DNA of 64,000 bases from Glaciimonas sp. PCH181 (lineage in GTDB: Bacteria > Pseudomonadota > Gammaproteobacteria > Burkholderiales > Burkholderiaceae_D): NCBI RefSeq assembly GCF_003056055.1, contig NZ_PYFP01000002.1:1488001-1552000 (forward strand). Direction: 5' to 3'. Shown piece by piece: positions 19,665-30,761 of this stretch (position 1 is the stretch's first letter; each line of letters opens with the position of its first letter). The notes beneath the pieces are model-generated. The model made no database searches and was not told where the DNA came from. It worked only from the letters and a program-made list of their open reading frames with translations. The position numbers were made by a program, and so were the translations under genes.

Positions 19665-21224
19665 ATGACGTTGGCAGTATTAAAAAGCCGGGCGCTTGCA
19701 GGGATGCAAGCCCCGGAAGTAACGGTTGAAGTTCACCTCGCAAACGGATTGCCTTCTTTTACGATTGTTGGATTGCCGGAAACCGAGGTCAAGGAATCAA
19801 AAGACCGGGTCCGTGCAGCGCTTCAAAATGCGCTTTTTGAATTTCCCTCCCGAAGAATTACCGTCAATCTGGCACCCGCCGATTTACCCAAAGAATCGGG
19901 ACGTTTTGATCTGCCGATTGCGCTTGGCATACTTGCCGCATCGGGCCAGATGCCAGCCGATCAGCTAGACCAATACGAATTTGCTGGCGAACTATCGTTG
20001 TCAGGCGAGTTGCGTCCGATCCGCGGGGCATTGGCAATGACGTTTGCGATGACCCGACCGGCGATCACTGCCCCTAATAGCGTTGAAAACGATCTGGCGT
20101 ATCCACAGAAAAAACAGCGCGCATTTATTTTGCCGCGTCAAAATGCCGATGAGGCCGCGCTGGTCACCGATGCGGCGATTTTCCCGGCCGATTCTTTGCT
20201 GCATGTCTGCGCGCATTTCTCTGCAAAAGAGCCAAATGAAAGATTAGTACGCCACATCGCCACGCCGCAAATAAAACCCCCTTGTTACCTCGATTTCAGC
20301 GATGTAAAAGGGCAGTTGCAGGCTAAACGTGCACTTGAAGTCGCCGCCGCTGGTGGCCATAGCGCGTTGCTGATTGGGCCTCCCGGTACCGGAAAATCCA
20401 TGTTGGCGACGCGCTTTGCAGGGATTTTGCCGCCGATGACGGATCAGGAAGCATTGGAATCGGCAGCGGTGCAATCGCTGACCAGCGGTTTTTCCAGCAG
20501 TAGTTGGAAAGTACGTCCCTATCGCGCACCCCATCACACTGCCTCTGGTGTGGCGCTGGTTGGTGGCGGCGGTACACCTCGCCCCGGTGAAATTTCATTA
20601 GCGCATCGCGGCGTGCTGTTTTTAGACGAATTGCCTGAATTTGACCGACGTGTTTTAGAGGTATTGCGTGAGCCACTAGAATCTGGCCGCATCACCATTT
20701 CACGTGCTGCGCGGCAGGCCGATTTTCCCGCCTGTTTTCAGTTAATCGCGGCGATGAACCCCTGTCCCTGCGGCTATCTCGGTCACGTGGCTAATAAGTG
20801 CCGCTGTACCCCAGACAACATCGGACGCTATCAAGACAAAATTTCCGGCCCCTTATTAGACCGCATCGATATGCAAATCCAAGTCGGATCATTGCGCCAT
20901 GATGAATTAAAAAAACAGGCTGACGGTGAGTCATCCAGCCACATCGCTGAGCGCGTCGGCCATGCGTACGCGATTCAGCTAGCCCGGCAAGGCAAAAGCA
21001 ACAATGCGCTATCGACGACCGATATCGATGCTTATTGCAAAGCAGATGCTGAGGGAGAAAAGTTGTTGCAGACGGCAATGACGCATCTGAACTGGTCGGC
21101 TCGTGGTTATCATCGCGTACTGAAAATTGCCCGGACGATTGCCGATCTCGCCGCCAGCGAGGGAATCGTCAAGGCGCATGTTGCCGAAGCAATTCAGTAT
21201 CGCCGGGCGCTGCGTGAAAAATAA
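19665..21224 (+). CDS. comM: ComM/YifB family AAA+ ATPase (Mg chelatase-like)
   Basis: The 519-residue protein has an N-terminal ChlI-like domain (residues about 1-170), a central AAA+ module with Walker A GPPGTGKS near residue 238 and Walker B LFLDELPEF near 325, then a C-terminal lid. A Cys-rich segment (NPCPCGYLGH...CRC) precedes the sensor region, as is usual in this family. ComM acts as a hexameric branch-migration helicase in natural transformation in Vibrio and Acinetobacter. Its presence does not show that this organism is competent; no other com genes are in view. Confidence 0.92.
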   Translation: MTLAVLKSRALAGMQAPEVTVEVHLANGLPSFTIVGLPETEVKESKDRVRAALQNALFEFPSRRITVNLAPADLPKESGRFDLPIALGILAASGQMPADQLDQYEFAGELSLSGELRPIRGALAMTFAMTRPAITAPNSVENDLAYPQKKQRAFILPRQNADEAALVTDAAIFPADSLLHVCAHFSAKEPNERLVRHIATPQIKPPCYLDFSDVKGQLQAKRALEVAAAGGHSALLIGPPGTGKSMLATRFAGILPPMTDQEALESAAVQSLTSGFSSSSWKVRPYRAPHHTASGVALVGGGGTPRPGEISLAHRGVLFLDELPEFDRRVLEVLREPLESGRITISRAARQADFPACFQLIAAMNPCPCGYLGHVANKCRCTPDNIGRYQDKISGPLLDRIDMQIQVGSLRHDELKKQADGESSSHIAERVGHAYAIQLARQGKSNNALSTTDIDAYCKADAEGEKLLQTAMTHLNWSARGYHRVLKIARTIADLAASEGIVKAHVAEAIQYRRALREK

Positions 21225-21261
21225 TTGTGGTCGACTGGTGAAATAAGCCGGTCGACCACAA
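21225..21261 (+). terminator. Hairpin directly after comM
   Basis: TTGTGGTCGACTGG pairs with CCGGTCGACCACAA (14 bp, one G-T pair) immediately after the comM stop. It lacks a T-run, so termination is uncertain. Confidence 0.5.
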
Positions 21262-21613
21262 AATATCCGATGCGGCAGAGCGCGTCATGTCATTCTTGGC
21301 ACGCGGCATCATTACGCATACGAGATTTCGGTAGATTTGCGGGGATATTTTGAAAAGCGTGACGGAGATATATAAATGCGCTAATCGCAATGCTATGTTG
21401 AAGTTATTATTATTTAGATAATTTTATAGGATTATTTATGTGATGCCGATTCACCTATAACGTGGAATTGGCCCGTGAAAAGAGACACGCTGCATGAATC
21501 ATTCATTATTTTTAAATAGCAGAATGGCGAGTGTGAAGTTTGATGAAGCGAAATGGGTTTGTGTTGCTTGTCACATTTGGTTGCAATTGACGTTAACGTT
21601 TCACATTAATTGC

Positions 21614-21641
21614 GTGACAAAAATGCGCTTAGGCGTACTAT
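21614..21641 (+). promoter_or_regulatory. Candidate sigma-70 promoter of the DUF3567 gene
   Basis: GTGACA and TACTAT are separated by 16 bases, leaving a leader of about 140 bases before the ATG at 21785. Apart from this and the comM hairpin, the 560-base gap 21225-21784 shows no gene; it is AT-rich. Confidence 0.4.
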
Positions 21642-21784
21642 AGAAAGCAATAGGTCGTAGCTGAGCAACTTTTAAATGATTCTTTTGACCTGGCAAAAAA
21701 GGAGCAAATCAGAATATTTACGCTAGCTGGCTTGAAAACTGCTTATCGATCATCACCTTCTGTCTAACTTTACAGGGAGCGCAT

Positions 21785-22042
21785 ATGAACCTGATCTACA
21801 ACAGTGACCAGTACAGCGTCGTCGAATTTGGAGCCGATGAACAACGAGAAGCGCTACGCTTTGGCGGCTACGAAATTGTCGATAAATCATTCAAACGGGA
21901 AATTTTTATTGCTGGTGCGCTTGCAGAGTTTTTTCGACAAGGTGTTGAAGAACTAATTGCTTCCGAGCCAAGTATTGAAGACATTGATGCTTTTCTTGGT
22001 AATTACGATGCCTTGATGAGCCAGCCGGTAACGCTGCAATAA
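21785..22042 (+). CDS. DUF3567 family protein
   Basis: An 85-residue acidic protein of the DUF3567 family, largely restricted to Burkholderiales. Visible blocks are the N-terminal MNLIYNSDQYSVVEF and GGYEIVDKSFKREIFI. There is no signal peptide or membrane segment. Function is unknown. A good ribosome binding site (AGGGAG) precedes the ATG and a strong terminator follows, so it is a well-defined single-gene unit. Confidence 0.85.
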   Translation: MNLIYNSDQYSVVEFGADEQREALRFGGYEIVDKSFKREIFIAGALAEFFRQGVEELIASEPSIEDIDAFLGNYDALMSQPVTLQ

Positions 22043-22105
22043 GAACGCGTTTAGCGTACCGAAGAACGTAACATTCTTTGTTCGATTTTATGTGTTATGC
22101 AGTAT

Positions 22106-22132
22106 AAAAAAGGAGCCATTGGCTCCTTTTTT
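22106..22132. terminator. Bidirectional terminator between DUF3567 gene and kup
   Basis: AAAAAAGGAGCC / GGCTCCTTTTTT form a perfect 12-bp stem with a 3-base loop. It has a T-run in both directions and serves two converging genes. Confidence 0.88.
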
Positions 22133-22181
22133 ATTATCTTAACTTAAGCATTCACGCTTAAATCAACCGTCAATCCAATGT

Positions 22182-24083
22182 TTAAATCTCAACTTTGGTT
22201 CCCAATTCAACTACGCGATTGACGGGGATATGGAAGAAGTCCGATGGCTTTGCGCCATTGGCATACATCCATGCGAATAACTTTTCTCTCCATAGCCACA
22301 TCCCCGGCAACTTGCTCGGCACGATCGTATCGCGGGCCAGGAAGAAAGACGTATCCATCAAATCGAATTCGTGACCGAATTGTTTATTGGTCAGGTTCAT
22401 CACCGTATTGACGTCCGGTGCTTCTTTGAAGCCAAAAGCTGCGCGTAGCAGATAGACCTCGCCGCCCATTTCTTTCAAGGTCAGCCGCTTATTGTCATCA
22501 ACGTAGGGAATGTCCCAGATACTGATTTTCAGGAAGAAAACGCGTTTATGCAAAATACGATTGTGCTTGAGGTTATGCAGCATCGCCACCGGCACAGTCG
22601 CCACGTTACCTGTCAAAAATACCGCAGTGCCATCAACGCGATGCGGTGGATGGGCTAGCAAGCCTTCAATAAACGGCGCCAGCGGGATACCCTCATCCTG
22701 ACTGCGTTCACGCAGCAGCATGCGCCCTGAATACCAGGTAATCAGCAAGAAGAACGAGACCACCCCAAGCAAGATCGTGAACCAGCCGCCATCTGGAATC
22801 TTCATCAGATTTGCTGCAAAGAAGCCGAAATCGACGATAAAGAACGCGCCGATAATCAGCGCGACTAAGATTGGGTTCCATTTCCATACGGTGCGCATGA
22901 CGACCGCTGCCAAAATCGTCGTGATAAGCATCGTTGCCGTTACCGCCACGCCATACGCCGCGGCGAGATTATCTGACTTTTTGAAAGACAGCACTACCGC
23001 GACAACTAATATCAGTAACATCCAGTTAATGACCGGGATATAGATTTGGCCGCGCTCATCTTCAGACGTATGCAAAATGCGCATGCGTGGGACGAAGCCG
23101 AGAAGAATTGCCTGACTGGTCAGGGAGAAAGCGCCGGAAATAACCGCCTGAGAAGCGATTACCGTCGCAAAGGTCGACAGAATCACCATTGGTATTAGCA
23201 ATTGGTCTGGCACCATCAGATAAAAAGGATTCGATACGGCGGAAGGATTGACGATCAAATTTGCGCCCTGACCGAAGTAACACAGCATCAGGCATGGCAT
23301 GACGGTATATAACCAGGCAAAACGAATTGGTCTTATCCCAAAATGCCCCATGTCGGCGTACAGCGCTTCTACCCCGGTCAATACCAACACAACAGAGCCG
23401 AGCACGACAAATGCCAATTGGGCGTGCATCACCATAAAGTGGAAGGCGTAGTAGGGATTGATTGCCGCCAGAATTTCCGGGGCTTTGACGATGTTGTAAA
23501 CGCCTAGCAGACCTAACGATAGGAACCAAACGAGCATGACCGGGCCGAACATTTTGCCAACGATTGAGGTGCCGTGACGCTGAATCAAAAACAGCGCAAT
23601 GATGATCGCTACGGTCAGTGGAATGACGTAATGCGACAGTGCAGGGGTGGCAATTTCCAGCCCTTCAACTGCAGATAACACTGAGATAGCAGGGGTAATC
23701 ACCACATCGCCGTAAAACATACAGGCGCCGAACACGCCCAGCATCATGATCCATTTGGCCCAGCGCGAGCCGCTTTTTGCTGTCCGTAAAGCCAGCGCCA
23801 TCAAAGCCAGAACACCGCCTTCGCCATTATTATCGGCACGCATCACGAAATAAATATATTTCAGCGTCACCACGATCATGATGGCCCAAAACAGCATCGA
23901 AATAATCCCCATCACTGCTGACGAGGAGAACGGAATACCGTGCTCGGGGCTAAAACTCTCTTTTAGTGCATACAGGGGGCTGGTGCCGATATCGCCGAAC
24001 ACTACGCCCAGCGCCCCCAAAGTAATGACATGCAGACGCTTAGAGGTGAAGGGGGTTTTGTCGCGACCTTGCGGATTGCTCAT
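22182..24083 (-). CDS. kup: Kup system potassium uptake protein
   Basis: Kup is a low-affinity, proton-coupled potassium importer of the inner membrane. The protein starts a conserved hydrophobic core at [21 protein letters not shown] and has about twelve membrane segments, followed by a cytoplasmic C-terminal domain of about 170 residues. I chose the ATG of MSNPQG (633 residues), near the family length; a 29-residue upstream extension is less likely. It is a single gene facing the DUF3567 gene across a shared terminator. The 369 bases upstream (24084-24452) hold no gene or clear site. Confidence 0.93.
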   Translation of the reverse strand: MSNPQGRDKTPFTSKRLHVITLGALGVVFGDIGTSPLYALKESFSPEHGIPFSSSAVMGIISMLFWAIMIVVTLKYIYFVMRADNNGEGGVLALMALALRTAKSGSRWAKWIMMLGVFGACMFYGDVVITPAISVLSAVEGLEIATPALSHYVIPLTVAIIIALFLIQRHGTSIVGKMFGPVMLVWFLSLGLLGVYNIVKAPEILAAINPYYAFHFMVMHAQLAFVVLGSVVLVLTGVEALYADMGHFGIRPIRFAWLYTVMPCLMLCYFGQGANLIVNPSAVSNPFYLMVPDQLLIPMVILSTFATVIASQAVISGAFSLTSQAILLGFVPRMRILHTSEDERGQIYIPVINWMLLILVVAVVLSFKKSDNLAAAYGVAVTATMLITTILAAVVMRTVWKWNPILVALIIGAFFIVDFGFFAANLMKIPDGGWFTILLGVVSFFLLITWYSGRMLLRERSQDEGIPLAPFIEGLLAHPPHRVDGTAVFLTGNVATVPVAMLHNLKHNRILHKRVFFLKISIWDIPYVDDNKRLTLKEMGGEVYLLRAAFGFKEAPDVNTVMNLTNKQFGHEFDLMDTSFFLARDTIVPSKLPGMWLWREKLFAWMYANGAKPSDFFHIPVNRVVELGTKVEI

Positions 24084-24452
24084 GATTTCTTTCTTATCTA
24101 GTATCCCGACAGGTGAATGGACATCGATGTTTCCACCGCGCCAAAAACCTGCCCGCTGCTTGTTTTGCAAATCAATTTATTGCTGACGCACCGCACAATT
24201 TGGCGGATTTTACCCTCGAACCGACACACCATCTAGCGATGGCTGAGAAGCGTTGCGAAAATACGTCGTTAATAACCTTGTTTCTTGCTGCGATTTAATT
24301 TTGGGGTATTTTAAGAGACCAGAATGCCTGGTAGAGGGACGAAATTGTCGTTGTTAAACTGATACTTTGTATATTACGACAATCCCAACGTGTGTTGCGG
24401 CAATTTGTAGTCGCGCGGCACTAAGTTAATAATCAGGCATATAAAGACCGTC

Positions 24453-25370
24453 TCACTGCGCGGCATCTTGCTCCGCTTTTAATACCAATGCCCGGTCATA
24501 TAAGGCATTTTTCTTTTGTCCGCTGATCTGGGCCGCCAGCGCCGCAGCCTGTTTCACCGATAGTTCAGCCAGCAAAATTTTCAGAATCCGGTCGCCTTCA
24601 GCGCCATCGTCGACCGCAACTGGCGGAGAATCGATCAGGATCACAAACTCGCCTTTCTGTCGCATTGGGTCTGCCGCCAGCCACGCCGGAGCCTCTGTCA
24701 GAGCGCAGCGATGGACGGTCTCAAACAATTTCGTTAATTCACGTGCCAGCACGATTTGTCGCGTCGGGCCGAATGCTTGTAGCAAGGCATCCACGGTTTC
24801 CACAATCCGATGCGGTGCTTCATAAAAAATCAGTGTGGCGGAAACGCTGTCTAAACTTGCCAATACCGTTTCACGCTGGCGCGCTTTGCTCGGCAAAAAG
24901 CCAACAAACTGGAATTGATCGTTTAAAAGGCCACTAACAGATAAAGCAGCAATCGCCGCCGATGCACCCGGCAAAGGCAGGGCGCGCAAGCCTGCTTTTA
25001 GCACGGCATCGACGATCCTTGCGCCCGGATCTGACACGGCGGGCGTTCCGGCATCGGAGACCAGCGCGATGCGTTCACCGGCTTGTAATCGGGCAACGAT
25101 CTTTTCGGCGACTTCATGCTCATTATGTTGATGCGCGGCTATTAAGGGCTTGGAAACCCCGTAACGATGCAGTAAATGCGCAGTATTTCGGGTGTCCTCG
25201 CAAGCGATGGCGTCCACCAGCGACAGCACATGCAGCGCCCGCAAGCTTATATCGCAGACATTCCCGATTGGGGTGGCAAGCACATATAATGTCGACATTG
25301 GATATGTTTGCAGACCCACCTCCGACAAAATCGGTAAGGTAAGAAGGTTGCTGGCAGATTGATCAGTCAT
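24453..25370 (-). CDS. rsmI: 16S rRNA 2'-O-methyltransferase RsmI
   Basis: RsmI methylates the ribose of C1402 in 16S rRNA using SAM. The protein (up to 305 residues) has the tetrapyrrole-methylase-like fold with LYVLATPIGNVCDISLRAL, ACEDTRNTAHLL and ALVSDAGTPAVSDPG. The start is uncertain: MTDQ at 25370 gives the longest protein but has no ribosome binding site, while MSTLYV at 25298 fits many homologues. It is divergent from lpoA, as in E. coli, and the choice of start decides whether 11 or 83 bases separate them. Confidence 0.93.
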   Translation of the reverse strand: MTDQSASNLLTLPILSEVGLQTYPMSTLYVLATPIGNVCDISLRALHVLSLVDAIACEDTRNTAHLLHRYGVSKPLIAAHQHNEHEVAEKIVARLQAGERIALVSDAGTPAVSDPGARIVDAVLKAGLRALPLPGASAAIAALSVSGLLNDQFQFVGFLPSKARQRETVLASLDSVSATLIFYEAPHRIVETVDALLQAFGPTRQIVLARELTKLFETVHRCALTEAPAWLAADPMRQKGEFVILIDSPPVAVDDGAEGDRILKILLAELSVKQAAALAAQISGQKKNALYDRALVLKAEQDAAQ

Positions 25371-25381
25371 GGGAGCTATAA

Positions 25382-26530
25382 ATGTTATTCAAGTGGGCAA
25401 GACCGTGGATGCTGGTACTGGCGGGCGTCATGTTGCACGGATTGTGCCCCGCTGCGCTGGCAAATACAACCGTTGTCGAACCGGTTGCCAATGATATTGG
25501 CGATGGTCGCATCCCGTTGGCGAGCGTCGCATTATTATTACCGACCCGTTCAGGACCTTTGGGCAGTGCAGCCGATGCTCTGCGCAGCGGTTTTCTGGCG
25601 GCGTATGAGCGCAATAAAAACGGTCTCGCGATCAGCGTCATCGAAGCCCCTGATACCCCGGCGGACATGCTCGCTGCCTATCTTGCCGCAAGTCAGAAAT
25701 TTGATATTTTGATCGGCCCGTTATCGCGCACCGGTATCACCGCCATTGTGCAAAGCGGCAAGATCACCAAGCCGACGATTGCGCTGACGCAGCCGGATTT
25801 GCCCTCGGATCACGAGGCTGCATTGCCACAGTTGTTATTACCTATCGGTTTATCCATTGAGACTGAAGCGCGTCAGGTGGCCGATTGGATGAGCGCGGAA
25901 CGCGGTCCGGGTAAAGTATTTGTCGTTGCGACGAACGTCAGTTGGCAGAAACGCGTTGCCAATGCATTTGCGCAGCAAGCCGCTAACGTTGGCATGCAGG
26001 CGGATGTGATGCTGTTGAGTATGGCGCAAGGGGTTGCCAATCCCGGCGCGCTGGATCAACTCAAGCAACGTATACAAACAGAGAATCCTTCTGCCTTGTT
26101 TGTCGCGCTCACGGCAGATCAGGCGTTGCAAGTGCGCAGCGCGGTCGGTGCCGATACGCCGATGTATGGGATTTCGCAATTGAACTCAGTCGGCAAGGAT
26201 GACAGTAATCGGCTGGCAGGATTGGATGGCGTGCGTTTATTGGATATTCCGTGGCTGTTAATGGCGGATAAACCGTCGATGATGGCCTATCCGCGTCAGG
26301 CCAGCGGCGCTACGGGTGCATCGAACCCCGATCTGGCGCGGTTGTATGCGCTGGGAATCGATGCATACAATGTGACGCGGCAGATCGCAGCACGCAATCC
26401 GGCGTTTCAAATCAATGGCGCGACCGGCAAGCTGAATGTCGGTTTCGGTGTCGGCACGCCTGCTTTCGATCGTGCAGAAACTACCGCTGTCTATGAAAAC
26501 GGTGTTGCTGTGCCGCTTGATGGTCGCTAA
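25382..26530 (+). CDS. lpoA: LpoA-like penicillin-binding protein activator
   Basis: The 382-residue exported protein has a type 1 periplasmic-binding fold like the C-terminal domain of LpoA, the activator of PBP1a. A signal peptide ends near PAALA-NTT. It is much shorter than E. coli LpoA (about 680 residues) because the N-terminal TPR-like domain is missing. No convincing lipobox is seen: the only nearby Cys lies in HGLCP, inside the signal peptide, so it may be soluble in the periplasm. The order rsmI / lpoA-yraN-diaA-dolP supports the assignment. GGGAG precedes the ATG. Confidence 0.78.
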   Translation: MLFKWARPWMLVLAGVMLHGLCPAALANTTVVEPVANDIGDGRIPLASVALLLPTRSGPLGSAADALRSGFLAAYERNKNGLAISVIEAPDTPADMLAAYLAASQKFDILIGPLSRTGITAIVQSGKITKPTIALTQPDLPSDHEAALPQLLLPIGLSIETEARQVADWMSAERGPGKVFVVATNVSWQKRVANAFAQQAANVGMQADVMLLSMAQGVANPGALDQLKQRIQTENPSALFVALTADQALQVRSAVGADTPMYGISQLNSVGKDDSNRLAGLDGVRLLDIPWLLMADKPSMMAYPRQASGATGASNPDLARLYALGIDAYNVTRQIAARNPAFQINGATGKLNVGFGVGTPAFDRAETTAVYENGVAVPLDGR

Positions 26531-26553
26531 GCAAAGCGTCACGATGAAGATTT

Positions 26554-26967
26554 ATGAAGATTTTTAATGCGCTTCCGTTTCGCTCATTGCTGCCAGAACG
26601 CCGTAGCGCGCGTCAGATCAGTGGGCAGTTGGCGGAAGACGCGGCATTAGACTATTTACAGCAGCGGAAATTAAAGCTTGTCGAGCGCAATTTCGGCTGC
26701 AAAGGTGGCGAAATCGATTTGATTATGTTGGACAATACCGGCGTGACGGACGCTTCAGCGTCGCTGGTGTTTGTCGAAGTCCGACAGCGCGCCAACCAGC
26801 GTCACGGTGGCGCGGCGGCGAGCGTTACACCCACCAAACAACGGCGGTTGATTATTGCCGCACAGCATTTTCTGCGGCGTTACCGGCAACCTCCAGCTTG
26901 CCGTTTTGATGTCATCGCAATCGATGGAGATGTCACAGAATGGATAAAAAACGCGTTCGATGCGTGA
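26554..26967 (+). CDS. yraN: YraN family protein (UPF0102)
   Basis: The 137-residue protein has the endonuclease-like core of the UPF0102 family: EDAALDYLQQRKLKLVERNF, GGEIDLIMLD and LVFVEVRQR, which supply the acidic and basic residues of a PD-(D/E)XK-like site. Its substrate is unknown. It lies 23 bp after lpoA and about 100 bp before diaA, in the conserved order. Confidence 0.9.
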   Translation: MKIFNALPFRSLLPERRSARQISGQLAEDAALDYLQQRKLKLVERNFGCKGGEIDLIMLDNTGVTDASASLVFVEVRQRANQRHGGAAASVTPTKQRRLIIAAQHFLRRYRQPPACRFDVIAIDGDVTEWIKNAFDA

Positions 26968-27049
26968 GGTTTTACACTGCACCCTTCCCGGCAAATTTCG
27001 CGACACACCAAAAGCGGCCATGCAATGCGCAATCTGCTACCCTATTTAA

Positions 27050-28301
<1,252 letters not shown>

Positions 28302-28576
28302 GCAGCAAAGAAAATCAGGCTGATTTGATGGCGTGGTTCTCTTGATAATTATTTAGCCGCTGGGATATTTATTTATCCGGCGGCTATTTTTGCGATGGCG
28401 AAGTGTGGTTTGCTCGACACGGCTGCTTTTGGCGATCATTCCGCCGTTGTGCTTGAATTTGAACACGAAGGGTTTGCAATAGTTGTTGAGTTGTTAATGT
28501 AAACAAGTCATCCAGCAAAGCTGCAAACAGATGATTATAATAAGGGTCTTCTTAGCCTGATCCGTATGGGATATTT

Positions 28577-29104
28577 ATGCAAACTGACGTAAATGCAGCA
28601 CCACGCAAGCGACTTTGGATAAAGCTCGCTGTCGTGATTGTTGCAGTGGCGATAGGCGCGTTTGCGACGCTGTCTTTTTCCCATAAAAGTCCTGCGCCGG
28701 ATGTCAGCTTCACCAATCTTCAAGGCGAGAAGGTCTCGCTGAAAAGTCTGCGTGGTAAGGTTGTCATGGTCAATTTTTGGGCTACCAGCTGCACGACTTG
28801 CGTTGGTGAAATGCCGAAAATGATCGAAACCTATAATAAATACAAGGCACAGGGATTAGATTTTGTCGCGGTCGCGATGAGTTACGATCCACCGAATTAC
28901 GTGGTTAATTTTGCGCAGACGCGCAGTCTGCCGTTTCAAGTTGCGCTGGATACCAACGACAAGCTAGCCCAATCGTTCGGCGATGTAAAACTAACGCCAA
29001 CCACTTTTGTCATCGACAAAAAGGGCAACATTATTAAGCGTTATGTCGGCGAGCCGGCTTTTGCTGAATTGCATCAATTGCTGGATAAGGCGCTGGCTGC
29101 CTGA
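28577..29104 (+). CDS. TlpA-like thiol-disulfide oxidoreductase
   Basis: A 175-residue protein with an N-terminal membrane anchor or signal segment (residues about 13-33) and a thioredoxin fold facing the periplasm. The redox motif is CTTC (FWATSCTTCVGEMP), a less common variant of the CxxC motif, with the cis-proline in LTPTTFV. It resembles the TlpA/ResA family that reduces periplasmic disulfides, for example in cytochrome maturation. No cytochrome genes are nearby, so the client is unknown. A strong terminator follows. Confidence 0.88.
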   Translation: MQTDVNAAPRKRLWIKLAVVIVAVAIGAFATLSFSHKSPAPDVSFTNLQGEKVSLKSLRGKVVMVNFWATSCTTCVGEMPKMIETYNKYKAQGLDFVAVAMSYDPPNYVVNFAQTRSLPFQVALDTNDKLAQSFGDVKLTPTTFVIDKKGNIIKRYVGEPAFAELHQLLDKALAA

Positions 29105-29123
29105 TCGGCGGTAACGCTTAAAG

Positions 29124-29158
29124 AAAAAGCGCAGGGGATTTTCCCTTGCGCTTTTTTT
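29124..29158 (+). terminator. Terminator after the TlpA-like gene
   Basis: A 15-bp stem from 29124-29138 to 29142-29156 (one G-T pair, loop TTT) built on AAAAAGCGCA / TGCGCTTTTT, ending in a T-run. It also suits the converging regulator gene. Confidence 0.87.
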
Positions 29159-29195
29159 ATTCTAAAACGTCATTTGAGTCGCGCCATTGCCTTAT

Positions 29196-29708
29196 TCAGC
29201 GCGAGGTTGCTGCCCGTGATGCGGTATCGTACAAACCGGAAGCAGTGCGCAATAATTTAGCCGTCTCACTCAGACTCTGATTGGACAGGCCGGTATCCGC
29301 CAGCACGGCGATCAGACACTCTTCGCGCACCTCGCGATACGCCCGAGCCAGTGCATAGCCTTTTTCGGTGGCAGAGAAAAACGCCTCTTTTCCGACCTTC
29401 TCACTTTTCACAAAGCCCGTTTTTACCAGCTTCTTCAGCGCGTAACTGGCAACGTGCGTATCCTCAATGTTCAGGACAAAGCAAATGTCGGCCAATTTCT
29501 TTTTTCGTTCGCGATGACAAACGTGATGCAACAAAGACACCTCTACCGGCGTCATATCTTTTACACCGGCCGCTGACATACAGCGCGCCATCCATCGATT
29601 AAATGCATTGCCCGCAATAATTAGCGCATATTCAAGCTCAGATAACTCGGCGCTAGTGTCCGACGCCAAGTGGGACGAAGACAATATTTGGGAAGGAGTA
29701 TCGCTCAT
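29196..29708 (-). CDS. MarR-like winged-helix transcriptional regulator
   Basis: About 170 residues, with a winged-helix DNA-binding domain: MTPVEVSLLHHVCHRERKKKLADICFVL leads into the recognition helix region DTHVASYALKKLVKTGFV. The overall size and C-terminal helices fit MarR-like dimers. The ATG at 29708 has GAGG at good spacing; an ATG two codons upstream is the alternative. It is divergent from the pxp cluster with 351 bases between them, so control of pxpBCA is a natural hypothesis but is not shown by the sequence. No ligand can be inferred. Confidence 0.82.
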   Translation of the reverse strand: MSDTPSQILSSSHLASDTSAELSELEYALIIAGNAFNRWMARCMSAAGVKDMTPVEVSLLHHVCHRERKKKLADICFVLNIEDTHVASYALKKLVKTGFVKSEKVGKEAFFSATEKGYALARAYREVREECLIAVLADTGLSNQSLSETAKLLRTASGLYDTASRAATSR

Positions 29709-29950
29709 GTGCATCCTCAGTGCGCCTGCAAAGACGCTAAACGGTATTTTTAAAATGTGGTCGTACGCGCATCCAGCGTTATTTCTGGCGGTTTTGCCAG
29801 CAGTTAAATAGCTTCACATGCGCGTTTCTGTCGAGGCGCATCTCGCTAAATAGACGTGTAATCCGCAATAAATGCACTTGCTTCGAGAAACCGCATCAGT
29901 ATAACGCCAACGTTCCAGATGTATTTTGAAAACTATTTACGTACAATTTA

Positions 29951-29978
29951 TTGACATTTTGTTTTTGATGGCTGATAT
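29951..29978 (+). promoter_or_regulatory. Candidate sigma-70 promoter for pxpB
   Basis: TTGACA and TGATAT are separated by 16 bases, about 80 bases before the first possible start of pxpB. A short palindrome CGGT-AAA-ACCG lies at 30010-30020. Otherwise the gap 29709-30059 shows nothing recognisable. Confidence 0.5.
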
Positions 29979-30059
29979 TGCAGTCTACTTTAGGGAATAT
30001 CGTTTGAGTCGGTAAAACCGGCCGAGACCATCTAATACCCACCATTTATTGCGCCCGGT

Positions 30060-30761
30060 GTGCAGAGAGAAATGCGTGCGATGACGGATTTAAAGCAACC
30101 GCAAGCCCCAAGTCGGGTAGAAATTCAGCCCCTAGGCGAGGGCGCGCTGGTATTGACCGCCGGATCGGCTGCTACATTAGCCTGCCAACAACGGCTTTGG
30201 GCGATTGCCGCCAAGGCAACACAATGGCCGCATATCCTGGATGTTGTCCCCGGTATGAACAATCTGACCATCCTGTTTGATCCATTGTTTGCCGATGCAG
30301 ACGGCTTGTCCGACAAATTACTCAGTGCCTGGGAGCGGACCGCCGCGATCCCCAAAAACGGGCGTCAAATTGATATTCCAGTGATTTATGGCGGCGCTGG
30401 CGGGCCAGATCTGGTTGTCGTTGCCGAACACACTGGTTTTTCGATTGCAGAGATTATCGAGCGCCACACCGCAGCGGATTACATTGTCTATTTTCTGGGT
30501 TTTCAACCCGGCTTCGCCTACATGGGCGGGCTCGATCCCTTATTAGCCACTCCCCGCCGCAGCGAGCCTCGTTTAGTCGTGCCAGCTGGTTCCGTCGGTA
30601 TCGGCGGCAGCCAAACGGCGGTTTATCCGGCAGCCTCTCCGGGCGGCTGGCAATTAATCGGCCATACCGCCGTGCGCTTGTTTGATCCATTGGGGCTGCC
30701 GCCGACATTGCTTCAGCCCGGCGACCGGGTGCGCTTTGTGGCAAGCGAGGTCTTGTCATGA
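30060..30761 (+). CDS. pxpB: 5-oxoprolinase subunit PxpB
   Basis: PxpB is one of three subunits of prokaryotic 5-oxoprolinase, which opens 5-oxoproline to glutamate with ATP. It belongs to the KipI/AHS1 (cyclophilin-like) family, recognised from DVVPGMNNLTILFDP, FLGFQPGFAYMGGLDP and VPAGSVGIGGSQTAVYP. The exact start is unsure: GTG at 30060, ATG at 30072 and ATG at 30081 are all in frame, and none has a strong ribosome binding site. It overlaps pxpC by 4 bp. Confidence 0.92.
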   Translation: MQREMRAMTDLKQPQAPSRVEIQPLGEGALVLTAGSAATLACQQRLWAIAAKATQWPHILDVVPGMNNLTILFDPLFADADGLSDKLLSAWERTAAIPKNGRQIDIPVIYGGAGGPDLVVVAEHTGFSIAEIIERHTAADYIVYFLGFQPGFAYMGGLDPLLATPRRSEPRLVVPAGSVGIGGSQTAVYPAASPGGWQLIGHTAVRLFDPLGLPPTLLQPGDRVRFVASEVLS

